A stretch of 64,000 nucleotides of DNA, taken from positions 248,001-312,000 of the forward strand of contig CAZWCE010000002.1 of assembly GCA_964632505.1 (NCBI GenBank). The letters run 5' to 3'. Positions 37,064 to 45,252 of this stretch are shown here, in pieces. This stretch comes from CAZWCE01 sp964632505 (lineage in GTDB: Bacteria; Planctomycetota; Planctomycetia; Pirellulales; Thermoguttaceae). The notes below the pieces were generated by a model, which did no database searches, was not told the DNA's origin, and saw nothing but the letters and a program-made list of their open reading frames with translations. The translations under genes and the position numbers were made by a program. How positions within the stretch are numbered: the stretch's first letter is position 1; every line of letters begins with the position of its first letter.

Positions 37064-38341
37064 ATGCCGATTTCCAAATCGATGGTGACACGCCTCGCCC
37101 TTTTGCTGGGGACGATGATCATTCCTTTCGGCCTTTTCGCCGGGAGCATCGTGAACGCTCAGACTTCGGATCATCGCGATGCACACGCAGGAAAAACCGA
37201 GATCCGTTGCGATTTCCCCGGAGGAAATATCATTGTGGATCGCATCGAAGGGGAGGAGGTCTACCTCCACCAGGACCCGCGGGATACCAAGCGATGGTGG
37301 TTCTACTGGTATTTCGAGGCGGAGGCTCCCGCCGGCAGCCGGCGAACATTCCATTTCACCGACGGCAACGTGATGACGACCCGAGGCCCTGCCTGCAGCA
37401 CCGATGGAGGACGAACTTGGCGATGGCTGGGGCCGGAAGCGATCGAGAACGATTCCTTCACCTTCGTGTTCCCGAATACCACGGACTCCCGCGAACGGAG
37501 CACCGCCCGTTTCTGTCTGGCGATGCCTTATCAAGCGGCCGATCTCGACGCCTTTCTCGCGCGGCACGAAGATGATCCGGCTCTTCGTTATGAAACGCAT
37601 GCCCTTGACGAGACGGAGACGCCCGCGTTAAGGATTTTCCTGGGGCAGCATGAGGAATCGCTTTGCCGCCATCGGGTCTTGCTGACGTGTCGCCATCATA
37701 GTTGCGAGATGATGGCTTCCTGGGTCTTGGAGGGGCTGATGGAGGCGGTGCTCTCGAAAACCGACGACGGCGAGTGGCTTCGAAAACACGTCGAATTTCT
37801 CATCCTTCCGATGATGGATCCCCGGGGCGTGGAAAACGGCGACCAGGGCAAGGGGCGTCATCCTCACGATCATAACCGTGACTACATCAAGGATCCGATC
37901 TACCCGACCGTCCGGGCGTTGAAACACTTTTTTCCGAAGTGGTCGCACGGGAAAACCCGCGTGGCGATCGATCTGCATTGCCCCTATATTCGTGGTGGAA
38001 ACAACGAAACGATCTTTTTCGTTCTCGGTCCCGACGAACCACAAACCGAGCAGTTGGCCGTTTTTTCCAACGTGCTCGAACGGGAGGGAACTTCCCCACT
38101 TCCGTACCGGGCGGCGAACAACTATCCTTGGGGAAAAGGATGGAACAACGCCGAAATGCGCACCTCCTTCAGGAGTTGGGCGGAGAGACAGAAAGGAATC
38201 CTTATCGCCACCACGCTGGAGATTCCCTATGCCAATGCCGAAGGGGAGGCGGTCACCATCGCTTCGGCGAAGGCGTTCGGCGCCGATCTGACCCACTCGC
38301 TTCGCAGCTATTTGGAAAACCAGCCGTGCGTGGCTGAATGA
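37064..38341 (+). CDS. secreted M14-like zinc carboxypeptidase
   Basis: 425 residues with a signal peptide (about 1-33, ending VNAQT). The N-terminal 150 residues form a beta domain of the type found before many bacterial M14 peptidases. The metal site reads H212-S-C-E215 (the HxxE motif) with the third ligand His305 in DLHCPY. HNRDY (270-274) supplies the substrate-binding Asn-Arg pair and E386 in LEIPYAN is the likely catalytic glutamate. All key residues of an active enzyme are present. GGAG lies about nine bases before the ATG. It probably trims peptides or cell-wall fragments; the exact substrate is unknown. Copy B of the palindromic element precedes it. Confidence 0.82.
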   Translation: MPISKSMVTRLALLLGTMIIPFGLFAGSIVNAQTSDHRDAHAGKTEIRCDFPGGNIIVDRIEGEEVYLHQDPRDTKRWWFYWYFEAEAPAGSRRTFHFTDGNVMTTRGPACSTDGGRTWRWLGPEAIENDSFTFVFPNTTDSRERSTARFCLAMPYQAADLDAFLARHEDDPALRYETHALDETETPALRIFLGQHEESLCRHRVLLTCRHHSCEMMASWVLEGLMEAVLSKTDDGEWLRKHVEFLILPMMDPRGVENGDQGKGRHPHDHNRDYIKDPIYPTVRALKHFFPKWSHGKTRVAIDLHCPYIRGGNNETIFFVLGPDEPQTEQLAVFSNVLEREGTSPLPYRAANNYPWGKGWNNAEMRTSFRSWAERQKGILIATTLEIPYANAEGEAVTIASAKAFGADLTHSLRSYLENQPCVAE

Positions 38342-38587
38342 TTCCGTTGTCCGATCCCATCACAAGAACGTCTTTCTTCTTTGCTTCCGTGCGAGGGGCA
38401 AACACGGAATCATCCCTATTCTCGATACTTCTCGCCTACTTGTCAATTTTCACCGAGACGGCCCCAGCTTTAGCAGCAATCACTGAAAAGAGGCTGTGAA
38501 GCAATTATATACACTACTTTTATGATAATGTATTATAGTTATTGTATTCGTTTTCTCACGGCTTCATTTTCAAAGAGGAGTCTTCCC

Positions 38588-38941
38588 ATGCATCGTACCT
38601 TTGAACCGCTGATTGTGATCGCCATTGCTTGGATATTCGTCTCGACCGGCTGCAGCCCTTTTTATGAAGCGCCGCCGAAATACAAGCAAGAGGCCGAGGC
38701 ATTCACCGTGACGGAGACGGGCGAGACCGTTCCCTCCGGACTGCTGGAGCTTTCTTCGACCGATCGAAGAGCGGCCGAGAGTCAGGAAAAATGCCCGGTC
38801 ACGGGAACGATTCTGGGGACGACCGGCAAGCCTCACAAATTCAAATACCAAGGTCGCGTGATTTACGTCGATTGCAAAGGAAGCGAACCGACTTTCCGGA
38901 GCGATCCGGAATACTATCTGGCCAAGTTGCCGGAAGAGTAA
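38588..38941 (+). CDS. small lipoprotein with YHS-like metal-binding domain
   Basis: 117 residues. The start at 38588 follows AGAGGAG by seven bases and gives a short signal ending in a lipobox-like VSTGC, so the protein is probably lipid-anchored. The C-terminal 50 residues (CPVTGTILGTTGKPHKF ... GRVIYVDCKGS ... DPEYYLAKL) match the small CPVTG domain seen in planctomycete metal-efflux and related proteins. In those relatives the second motif usually reads CCKGC; here only one cysteine remains (DCKGS), so metal binding may be altered. No operon partner is close. Confidence 0.75.
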   Translation: MHRTFEPLIVIAIAWIFVSTGCSPFYEAPPKYKQEAEAFTVTETGETVPSGLLELSSTDRRAAESQEKCPVTGTILGTTGKPHKFKYQGRVIYVDCKGSEPTFRSDPEYYLAKLPEE

Positions 38942-39511
38942 GCCGGAAGGAGCTCCGCTTCATCTTCCGATCCGACCAAGGCCCCATAAGAGCGGCGTTG
39001 ATGATGACCGGTTTTGGCGATCCTCTTTCGATTCCATGCATTCTGCCGTTTACAACGATTTCGTCGACGGAGAAAAAGACGGTCCCATCGCCGCCGGTTT
39101 ATCGAAAATCTTTTTTTCTTGACTTGCGTGTTTCTTCACTCTTTTTTACTCGCATTTGACGATTCCCTCATCTATAATTGTAGATGGTAGGGGATCGAGA
39201 TCCTCCTCCATTTTTCAAGATCGAGCATTTGCTTATCTCGGGAAAGATCTACACCGCGAATCACCGCTTCCGGGCAAGCTTTCATTACATTGATCGCGCC
39301 GACAAGCTCGCCTTTTTGAATTCCAATCGTGTTGGAAAACGTCTTCACGGCGTTTTCTTTTTTCAAAAAGCGAACCTCGGCGAACCGTACCACATAGCGC
39401 ACCGGAATTCCTCCATTCTCCGGAGGAGGGTCGTTGGGCTCTCCTCGAGGCGTTCTTAGAGTGCGGACAGGAACGGGATATATTATCCTTTTTTCTCAAG
39501 GGAGGATCGTA
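38942..39511. other. 570-bp region with a small minus-strand gene
   Basis: Besides the 76-residue gene (39172-39402), it contains a CATCTA/TAGATG dyad around TATAAT at 39169-39186, at the end of that gene. 38942-39171 shows no gene. Confidence 0.45.
39172..39402 (-). CDS. small protein, GTG start, 76 residues (unknown)
   Basis: The case for this gene is its start: on the minus strand GGAGGA lies six to seven bases before a GTG codon (39402-39400). The product has balanced composition with KGELVGAINVMKACPEA in the middle and a basic, aromatic C-terminus; no signal or membrane segment. I recognise no family. It is divergent from the cytidylate kinase-like gene, 109 bp away. It could still be a chance frame. 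Confidence 0.42.
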   Translation of the reverse strand: MRYVVRFAEVRFLKKENAVKTFSNTIGIQKGELVGAINVMKACPEAVIRGVDLSRDKQMLDLEKWRRISIPYHLQL

Positions 39512-40222
39512 ATGAAAGACCCGAAAATCGCCGCCGTCGCCGAAGCAAGAATGCGTGCTTGGGCGCGGACCCAGGAACACGCTTCCAACGTCCGCGTCGA
39601 CAGTGCCTTCCTTCGCCCCTCGAAGGTCAAGGAGTTCATCGCGATTTCCCGGGAATGCGGTTCCAACGGGACTCAGGTCGCCGAACAGTTGGGGAAACGC
39701 CTTCAATGGGAGGTGCTCGACAAATCCATCCTCGATCTCGTCGCCGACCGGTATTGCCTGTCCCGTTCCGGTTTGGAGTTGGTCGATGAAAAGGCCATCA
39801 ATTGGGCTTATGATACACTTGGGCTGTATCTGCATTCCGGCGCCATATCTCACGAAAAATACATGGTCTATCTGGAACGCATCATCCGGTTGAACTCTCG
39901 CAATCACCATGCCATTTATATCGGGCGGGGAGCCAACTTCTTCCTGCCGAGAGAGCGTGGACTTTCAGTGAGAATCATCGCGCCGAAGACATTCCGCGTC
40001 GAAAACATCATGAGGCGGAACAACATGACCAAAGCGAAAGCGAAACGGTTGATCCAGGAGACCGACCATGGGCGTGAAGACTTCGTGAAGCATTTTTGCC
40101 GTTCGAGCAACTGCGATCCCCATCGGTACGACCTCATTTTGAATATGGAGTTTCTCGATGTGGATCAGGCCACCTCATTCGTCCATCAGTTGTTGCTGGA
40201 ACGCTTTCCCGAACTCCGATAG
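39512..40222 (+). CDS. cytidylate kinase-like (AAA_26 family) protein
   Basis: 236 residues, cytosolic. FIAISRECGSNGTQVAEQLG (about 35-54) is the family's variant P-loop, followed by the KSILDLVADRYC segment. IYIGRGANFFLP and VRIIAPKTFRVEN and the downstream basic stretch (NNMTKAKAKRLIQETD) form the lid. ASNCD-like SSNCDPHRYDLILN near the C-terminus is also diagnostic. This family resembles CMP kinase but its true substrate is not settled, so no symbol is given. GGAGG lies eight bases before the ATG. A terminator-like structure follows. Confidence 0.85.
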   Translation: MKDPKIAAVAEARMRAWARTQEHASNVRVDSAFLRPSKVKEFIAISRECGSNGTQVAEQLGKRLQWEVLDKSILDLVADRYCLSRSGLELVDEKAINWAYDTLGLYLHSGAISHEKYMVYLERIIRLNSRNHHAIYIGRGANFFLPRERGLSVRIIAPKTFRVENIMRRNNMTKAKAKRLIQETDHGREDFVKHFCRSSNCDPHRYDLILNMEFLDVDQATSFVHQLLLERFPELR

Positions 40223-40270
40223 CGTTTTCACCGACAAGCCCCTTCGCGAATCCCACCCTTCCGGATCCCC

Positions 40271-40335
40271 CTCTCTCCAAACCCCCCTTTATGGGGAGCC
40301 CAAGGGAGAGGCGATGGCCTCGGTCTCTCTTTTTC
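40271..40335 (+). terminator. putative terminator after the kinase-like gene
   Basis: Nested dyads: CCTCTC/GAGAGG arms enclose CCCC/GGGG (about 40270-40311). A separate hairpin GAGGC-GATG-GCCTC (40308-40321) is followed by GGTCTCTCTTTTT. Confidence 0.4.
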
Positions 40336-40387
40336 GGCTCTCCCAGCCACCTCACCGCCCACTGAATCAGGACTACTCTTTCCTGAA

Positions 40388-40415
40388 TTGACGCGACCTG
40401 GGTAATTGGTATAAT
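40388..40415 (+). promoter_or_regulatory. strong promoter-like site for the first DUF1559 gene
   Basis: TTGACG (40388-40393), 16 bases, TATAAT (40410-40415), 87 bp before the start. Five of six and six of six to consensus. Confidence 0.7.
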
Positions 40416-40502
40416 AATTGTTGGCGGAATATAAACCATTCTTGCTATTATCAATATTTAGGGTATTTTTTCTAGGTCATTGTCAGTTCAAGGGAGCTCC
40501 AG

Positions 40503-41399
40503 ATGGATCCATGTTTGAAGAAAAAAGGCTTTACGCTCGTCGAGTTACTGGTCGTGATTGCGATCATCGGTATTTTAATCGCACTTCTGCTACCGGCAGT
40601 CCAGGCAGCGCGTGAAGCGGCACGGCGCATGCAATGTTCGAACAATTTGAAGCAATTATCGTTGGGGTTGCATAATTATCACGACGTGAACAAGCAGTTT
40701 CCTCAATCGAGCAACGGTGGAGCGGGGATGGCAAGCTACCTCTGCCGTTTGTTGCCCTTTATCGAGCAACAGAATCTCTTCGAGGAAGTGGTTTTCGACA
40801 GCAATAACTATCGATACACCGACAATTTCGATGTCGCGCGAGTCAAGGTCGAGACGTTTCTTTGCCCGAGTGGCCCTCAGGAGGAATCGGTACGAGGTGC
40901 CGAAGATGGGTGCTACACGACGCATTATTATGGAAATGCCGGCCCGGTGGGGATCAATCCCTTCACCGACGAAGAGTACTCTCGAGATCGTGGCCGGGAA
41001 GGCAACGGGAATTTCGGCGAATATGCCACCGAGGGAATCTTCCTCCTCCGCAGCACCCTCGATTTCGGAGACATCCTCGATGGGACTTCGAACACCATCG
41101 GAATTGGAGAAATCTCTTGGCAAGACTACCCGTTCTATCGGGCTTGGACTCGGGGGCTTTTTTGGTACAACGGCGTCGCCTTGATCAGCACGAAGAATCA
41201 TCGTTGGCCCATCAATGCCGGGAAAGACACCACGTTGACCATGCGATTCAACAATGCGGGCTACGGCAGCGAACATCCCGGTGGTGCGAACTTCGGAGTC
41301 ATGGACGGATCCGTGAGATTTCTCGCCGAAACCATCGACATGAATGTGTACCGACCACTCACCAGTCGGGCAGGTGGTGAGCCGGTTTCTCTGCCGTAA
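40503..41399 (+). CDS. DUF1559 pseudopilin-like protein 1
   Basis: 298 residues. The N-terminus has the type IV pilin-like signal KKGFTLVELLVVIAI, cut after Gly9 by a prepilin peptidase, followed by the long hydrophobic helix and PAVQAAREAARR. The DUF1559 (SBP_bac_10) body has LCPSGP, DILDGTSNTIGIGE and the C-terminal HPGGANFGVMDGSVRF box. These proteins are greatly expanded in planctomycetes; they probably sit at the cell surface or in a pseudopilus-like assembly, but no member has a settled role. GGGAG lies seven bases before the ATG. A small lipoprotein gene follows after copy C of the palindromic element, a common DUF1559 neighbour type. Confidence 0.93.
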   Translation: MDPCLKKKGFTLVELLVVIAIIGILIALLLPAVQAAREAARRMQCSNNLKQLSLGLHNYHDVNKQFPQSSNGGAGMASYLCRLLPFIEQQNLFEEVVFDSNNYRYTDNFDVARVKVETFLCPSGPQEESVRGAEDGCYTTHYYGNAGPVGINPFTDEEYSRDRGREGNGNFGEYATEGIFLLRSTLDFGDILDGTSNTIGIGEISWQDYPFYRAWTRGLFWYNGVALISTKNHRWPINAGKDTTLTMRFNNAGYGSEHPGGANFGVMDGSVRFLAETIDMNVYRPLTSRAGGEPVSLP

Positions 41400-41593
41400 G
41401 GCAAGACACCTGGTCCGCCTTATCCATCGAGAGCTTCACTGAAGCAACCGACAAAGAGCTCTCTTTGTTCCGTACAGGAAATGGCCGCTGTTCTTTCACT
41501 CGGTAAGAGCGAGCATTTCGTTCGCTTTTACCGATCTTTCGATTTCCTTTTTGGCCGCTTCCTTCTCGCCGGAACGTTGTGTAAAAATGATTG

Positions 41594-41650
41594 ATTGAGC
41601 GTCGCATCCATCGTGGACCGAGGCTTCACGATGGATGGGAACATGGGTAT
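41594..41650 (+). repeat. palindromic intergenic element, copy C (shortened)
   Basis: Starts ATTGAGCGTCGCATCC like copies A and B and ends GGGAACATGGGTAT. The inner part is missing. The arms CATCCATCGTG (41605-41615) and CACGATGGATG (41627-41637) pair perfectly over 11 bp around GACCGAGGCTT, which keeps the ACCGAGG core. Confidence 0.75.
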
Positions 41651-41690
41651 ACATTTGCGGAGTTTTTTCCCACATAGAAGGAACCATTTT

Positions 41691-42101
41691 ATGGATAATA
41701 AGAGGTACCGTTTTTTCTCGGCCTCGATTTTGGTCGTTTTGGCATTGTTTATTTGCGGGTGCGCCGAGAAAGGGCCCAAACGCTACCGGATTCATGGGAC
41801 GGTGACCTACAAAGGAGAGCCTGTCCCGATTGGAACGATCATGTACGAACCCGATTCCAGCAAGGACAATAGTGGACCGGCAGGTTCCGCGGCCATCAAA
41901 GATGGGAAATTCGATTCGGATTTGGACGGGAAGGGATTTTCCGGAGGTCCCCAGCGCATCACGATTCAAGGTTTCGACGGAAAAAATCCCGATCCCGAAT
42001 TTTCCCCCTATGGGAACACCTTGGGCGATGATCTTTATGTCAAATCCTTCGACTTACCCCATGAGGATGTGGAATTGGATATCGAGATGACCGAGGAATA
42101 A
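41691..42101 (+). CDS. small lipoprotein with carboxypeptidase-regulatory-like fold
   Basis: 136 residues. The start at 41691 follows AGAAGGA and gives a basic N-region, a hydrophobic core and a lipobox-like FICGC (Cys near residue 22), so it is likely lipid-anchored. The mature part begins HGTVTYKGEPVPIGTIMYEP and has the GxxxxxGPAGSAAIKDGKF pattern typical of planctomycete small beta-sandwich lipoproteins. Genes of this kind often follow DUF1559 genes, as here (291 bp apart, with copy C between). Function unknown; a surface or adhesion role is only a guess. Confidence 0.82.
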   Translation: MDNKRYRFFSASILVVLALFICGCAEKGPKRYRIHGTVTYKGEPVPIGTIMYEPDSSKDNSGPAGSAAIKDGKFDSDLDGKGFSGGPQRITIQGFDGKNPDPEFSPYGNTLGDDLYVKSFDLPHEDVELDIEMTEE

Positions 42102-42285
42102 ACGCCTTCCGCGATACCTATTCTTCCGGCTTCTTGTTCCTCGCACCCGGCAGCGCACGATCGTTTTCCGAATGATTTCAGGCGAGTTTTTCAAAAAGAC
42201 GATTGAGACGAACGCACCATCACACTCACTTGCGGATCGCTCCCGAGGAGAAACGGAAAATTGAAATCGCCTACTCGTCAAATCT

Positions 42286-43374
42286 TCAGAACCCCTCCAG
42301 CGTGATCGGTTCACCTGCCGTCCGCATCCGCGTCCCGACCGCTCTCCAGATCGCCAGATCGATCGAATCGGAAACGGATTGCACCGAACCGTCCATCAAC
42401 ACGACGTTCACCACACCGGGATGATGACTTCGCGAAGTAATCGCCGCGTACGTCGGCTGAGTCATACTCTTCCCCTCCTGCATCGAGTTGTAATCGATGT
42501 CGTAGGTCACCCCGTCGCCGTGCTGGTAGGGGACCCTGTTATTGGGCGTGAAAACAGTCGTGATGCCGCTGTGATGCACGCGGCCGTCACACCATTCCGT
42601 GTGTCCCGTGTTCGAATTCGTCTGCGGCCCGAGCTTGAACTGCCCCGAACCGAAAACGCTTGAGATATCGTCGATATGATGCGGAACCGCATCGCCGGGA
42701 TTCGAAGTGTTTCGCACATAAGAGGTGAACGCCTTCACCTCAGCAGCGCATAGCGTATGGCTGAGCCCATCGACGATGTCGGCAGGGCGCGTCTTGCTGT
42801 TCACATGAAACACCCCGTCGCTCCCTTCTCCGCTTCGAGGGTCGTAAACCAGCCAGGTCCCGAAATTGAATCCGTAATTGGTTGGATAAATGTACGGGTT
42901 TCCGTTCTTGATCCGAACCTGGTCATGCGGTTCGCTCGGGCAGACGAAAATCGGCACCCGCATTTGCGGGACGCCGGTCTCGAGCTGAAGATCCCAGGCA
43001 ACATCGAGCCGGACATGGTCGTAGGCACTCGCCTGTTCGACGTAGGGAAGGATCCGGCCGTGGATCGACCACGAACCGTTGTTCCCCGAAATCTGGCCCG
43101 ACGGCGGCATACAGAAACTCGGTGGATAGCAACGGTTCGATGATTCATAATTGTGAACGGCCAACCCGATCTGCTTGAGATGATTGCGGCAGTTGAGCCG
43201 GCGTGCCGCCTCCCGGGCAGCCTGGACGGCCGGAAGCAATAAGGCAATCAGGATTCCAATGATCGCAATGACCACCAACAACTCGACGAGAGTGAATCCC
43301 ACAAAACGTCCAAAACGACGAGAGGAATAGCGAAGGGTTCCTGGCGAAACTTCAGTCGACTTCTCAAAAGGCAT
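42286..43374 (-). CDS. DUF1559 pseudopilin-like protein 2
   Basis: 362 residues, a paralogue of the protein at 40503 on the other strand. The prepilin-like signal is preceded by a longer N-region (about 27 residues with Arg-rich SSRRFGRFVG before FTLVELL). The helix and PAVQAAREAARRLNC follow. FVCPSEP, DIVDGLSHTLCAAE and the C-terminal HHPGVVNVVLMDGSVQ box define the family. The start at 43374 has AAGGA nine bases upstream; the Met eight codons earlier lacks a ribosome site. It converges with the lipoprotein gene (184 bp apart). Confidence 0.92.
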   Translation of the reverse strand: MPFEKSTEVSPGTLRYSSRRFGRFVGFTLVELLVVIAIIGILIALLLPAVQAAREAARRLNCRNHLKQIGLAVHNYESSNRCYPPSFCMPPSGQISGNNGSWSIHGRILPYVEQASAYDHVRLDVAWDLQLETGVPQMRVPIFVCPSEPHDQVRIKNGNPYIYPTNYGFNFGTWLVYDPRSGEGSDGVFHVNSKTRPADIVDGLSHTLCAAEVKAFTSYVRNTSNPGDAVPHHIDDISSVFGSGQFKLGPQTNSNTGHTEWCDGRVHHSGITTVFTPNNRVPYQHGDGVTYDIDYNSMQEGKSMTQPTYAAITSRSHHPGVVNVVLMDGSVQSVSDSIDLAIWRAVGTRMRTAGEPITLEGF

Positions 43375-43812
43375 TCCATTGGTTCCTTTCTTATGCATGT
43401 CCGCATCAACAACCGGGATCCCCGAGATGGAATTTCATGTCGGGGCAACAGAAACAAAAAAAATCCTTGTTCAAGGCACAACAAATCATAAAGCTACAGC
43501 AACTTTCGTGCCATTATCCATGAGATCAAGAGAAAAATCTTATTTACCCTCCTATCCCGCCCCGGAGAAGTATTTCTCGCTCGGCCGAATCCGGCGTGAT
43601 CGCCCAAGTGCCCCTTTCAATGTCGCTTCATTCAACAAGCATGTCGAATCATTCGACATGTTATAAACACGACATAGACGATGAGAGATCTCTTTCCGAA
43701 TTGACTTTTTCGCGTCTTGTCCTCAAAATAGGAATGCCTCCTTCTCGCCCCATTTTTACCGGGGAGAAGGAAACATCATCATCCCTGCAAAGCCGACTCC
43801 AAGACTGTTGCC
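43375..43812. other. 438-bp divergent region before the two-component genes
   Basis: AT-rich in parts. It contains a perfect operator-like dyad (43640-43660, listed separately). A short CCTTG/CAAGG dyad near 43464-43475 is followed by a T-run on the minus strand, in the leader of the DUF1559 gene. No gene is visible. Confidence 0.55.
43640..43667 (+). promoter_or_regulatory. operator-like perfect dyad next to an extended -10
   Basis: CATGTCGAAT (43640-43649) and ATTCGACATG (43651-43660) are perfect inverted repeats around one base. Directly after comes TGTTATAAA (43659-43667), an extended -10. A protein bound here would cover the -35 area of a promoter for the kinase/regulator genes starting at 43813. 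Confidence 0.55.
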
Positions 43813-45231
43813 ATGACGATGACGATCCACCGACGTCTTTTTTTCGCTTTTTCCTGCATCGTCATCTTGACGGTCTTGGCCAACACCTGCGTGATCGCTT
43901 ACTTCAGCATCCACAAAGTGCGAGAGCGACAGTCCTGGAACCTCCACCGGGTCATGGAAACCCTCTCCGAGGCGAACTACCCGCTCACCTCCTCCGTTCT
44001 GCGGCAAATGCGAGGCCTCTGCGGTGCCGAGTTCGTGCTGCTCGATCAAGAAGGAGCGATCGAACACGCAACCCTCCAGTTCGATGATTCCACCCGAAAG
44101 GAAATGCTTCGACTGCGCGAGAATCATCTCACCGGCGAAATTCCTCGGAAGGATGCGATCCGAATAGAAGATCGCCCCTATTCCCTCCGGTGGGTGGACA
44201 TTTCCCCTCTTTCGGGTCGCCCCCAAGCGAAGCTTCTTTGCGTTCTCTCGCGCAAAAAGGAATGGTGGGCTCTGTTGCTGGAAGTCGCTTCGCCGATTCT
44301 TTTGTCCGGCGTGGCGGTGCTGCCGATTGCGATCGGCATCTCGGCGATTCTGTCCAGGAAGCTGGTCCGACCGATACGTGCCATTCGTCGGCAGGCGGAA
44401 ACACTCGCCGAGGGTTCCTTCGAGCCGATCCCTCTCCCCGAGCGTCGCGATGAGATCCACGACTTGGCCCAGTCGATCAACCAGATGGCGCTGCGTTTGA
44501 AAGCGCACGACGAAAAGGTCCGCCATCAAGAACGCTTCGCCATCCTCACCCGGCTGGGCGCAGGGCTGGCACATCAACTGCGAAATCACGCTACCGGGGC
44601 TCGTATGGCCCTTCAGATTTCCAGACAACAAACCGATATTTCCTCGGAACGCGAGGCGATCGACCAGGCACTCCACCAGTTGGAGATGATGGAAACCCAT
44701 CTGCAGCGATTCCTCTCGCTCGGAAAAAGCAACGGCGACACCCCCCGGCAGGTTAACATTGCCGATTTGATTCAGGAGGTCGTGGCGATGGTCGCTCCGA
44801 GCTGCCGTCACCAGAACATTTTGCTCGCAACGCAAATCCCCAAGGAGAAGATCTTTCTCCTCGCCCGGGCCGAAGCCCTCCGCCAAGTGATCCTGAACCT
44901 CGTGATGAACGCCATGGACGCCGTCGCCGTTACCTCCACGGAAGCGAGAGAGATTTTGATCGCTCTTCACCGAGACGAACAGAGGCGCCGAATTACGCTG
45001 GAAGTTTGCGACGGCGGTCCCGGCCCAGCCGAAGAGATCGCCGGAAACATGTTCGAACTGTTCGTCACCTCCAAACCGGAAGGGACCGGCATCGGACTTT
45101 CCATGGCGCAGCAGATCGTCCAGGCCCACGGCGGAATACTTCGGTGGAAAAGACGGGAAGGAAGAACATGTTTTTATGTACACATTCCTGATCCGGACAT
45201 GGAATCCGAAATCGTGGCGCATTCTCGATAA
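43813..45231 (+). CDS. membrane sensor histidine kinase
   Basis: 472 residues. Helix one (about 8-32), a short periplasmic sensor domain (about 35-150) and helix two (about 153-180) precede a HAMP linker (about 180-235, with RPIRAIRRQAETLAEG). The phosphoacceptor is His254 in GLAHQLRNHATGAR; the usual Glu after His is Gln here. The ATP-binding domain has VILNLVMNAMDAV (N box), CDGGPG (G1) and GTGIGLSMAQQIV (G2). The regulator gene begins 21 bp after the stop, so this is a cognate pair of the NtrB/NtrC class. The signal sensed is unknown. The start lacks a clear ribosome site; the ATG two codons later is equally possible. Confidence 0.9.
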   Translation: MTMTIHRRLFFAFSCIVILTVLANTCVIAYFSIHKVRERQSWNLHRVMETLSEANYPLTSSVLRQMRGLCGAEFVLLDQEGAIEHATLQFDDSTRKEMLRLRENHLTGEIPRKDAIRIEDRPYSLRWVDISPLSGRPQAKLLCVLSRKKEWWALLLEVASPILLSGVAVLPIAIGISAILSRKLVRPIRAIRRQAETLAEGSFEPIPLPERRDEIHDLAQSINQMALRLKAHDEKVRHQERFAILTRLGAGLAHQLRNHATGARMALQISRQQTDISSEREAIDQALHQLEMMETHLQRFLSLGKSNGDTPRQVNIADLIQEVVAMVAPSCRHQNILLATQIPKEKIFLLARAEALRQVILNLVMNAMDAVAVTSTEAREILIALHRDEQRRRITLEVCDGGPGPAEEIAGNMFELFVTSKPEGTGIGLSMAQQIVQAHGGILRWKRREGRTCFYVHIPDPDMESEIVAHSR

Positions 45232-45252
45232 CGACCTCAGGCAAAGAATCGC

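Noticed and set aside
39156..39178. TTGACG and TATAAT as a promoter
   Set aside because: Only 11 bases separate the two hexamers, too few for a normal promoter, and the nearest gene in that direction is over 300 bp away.
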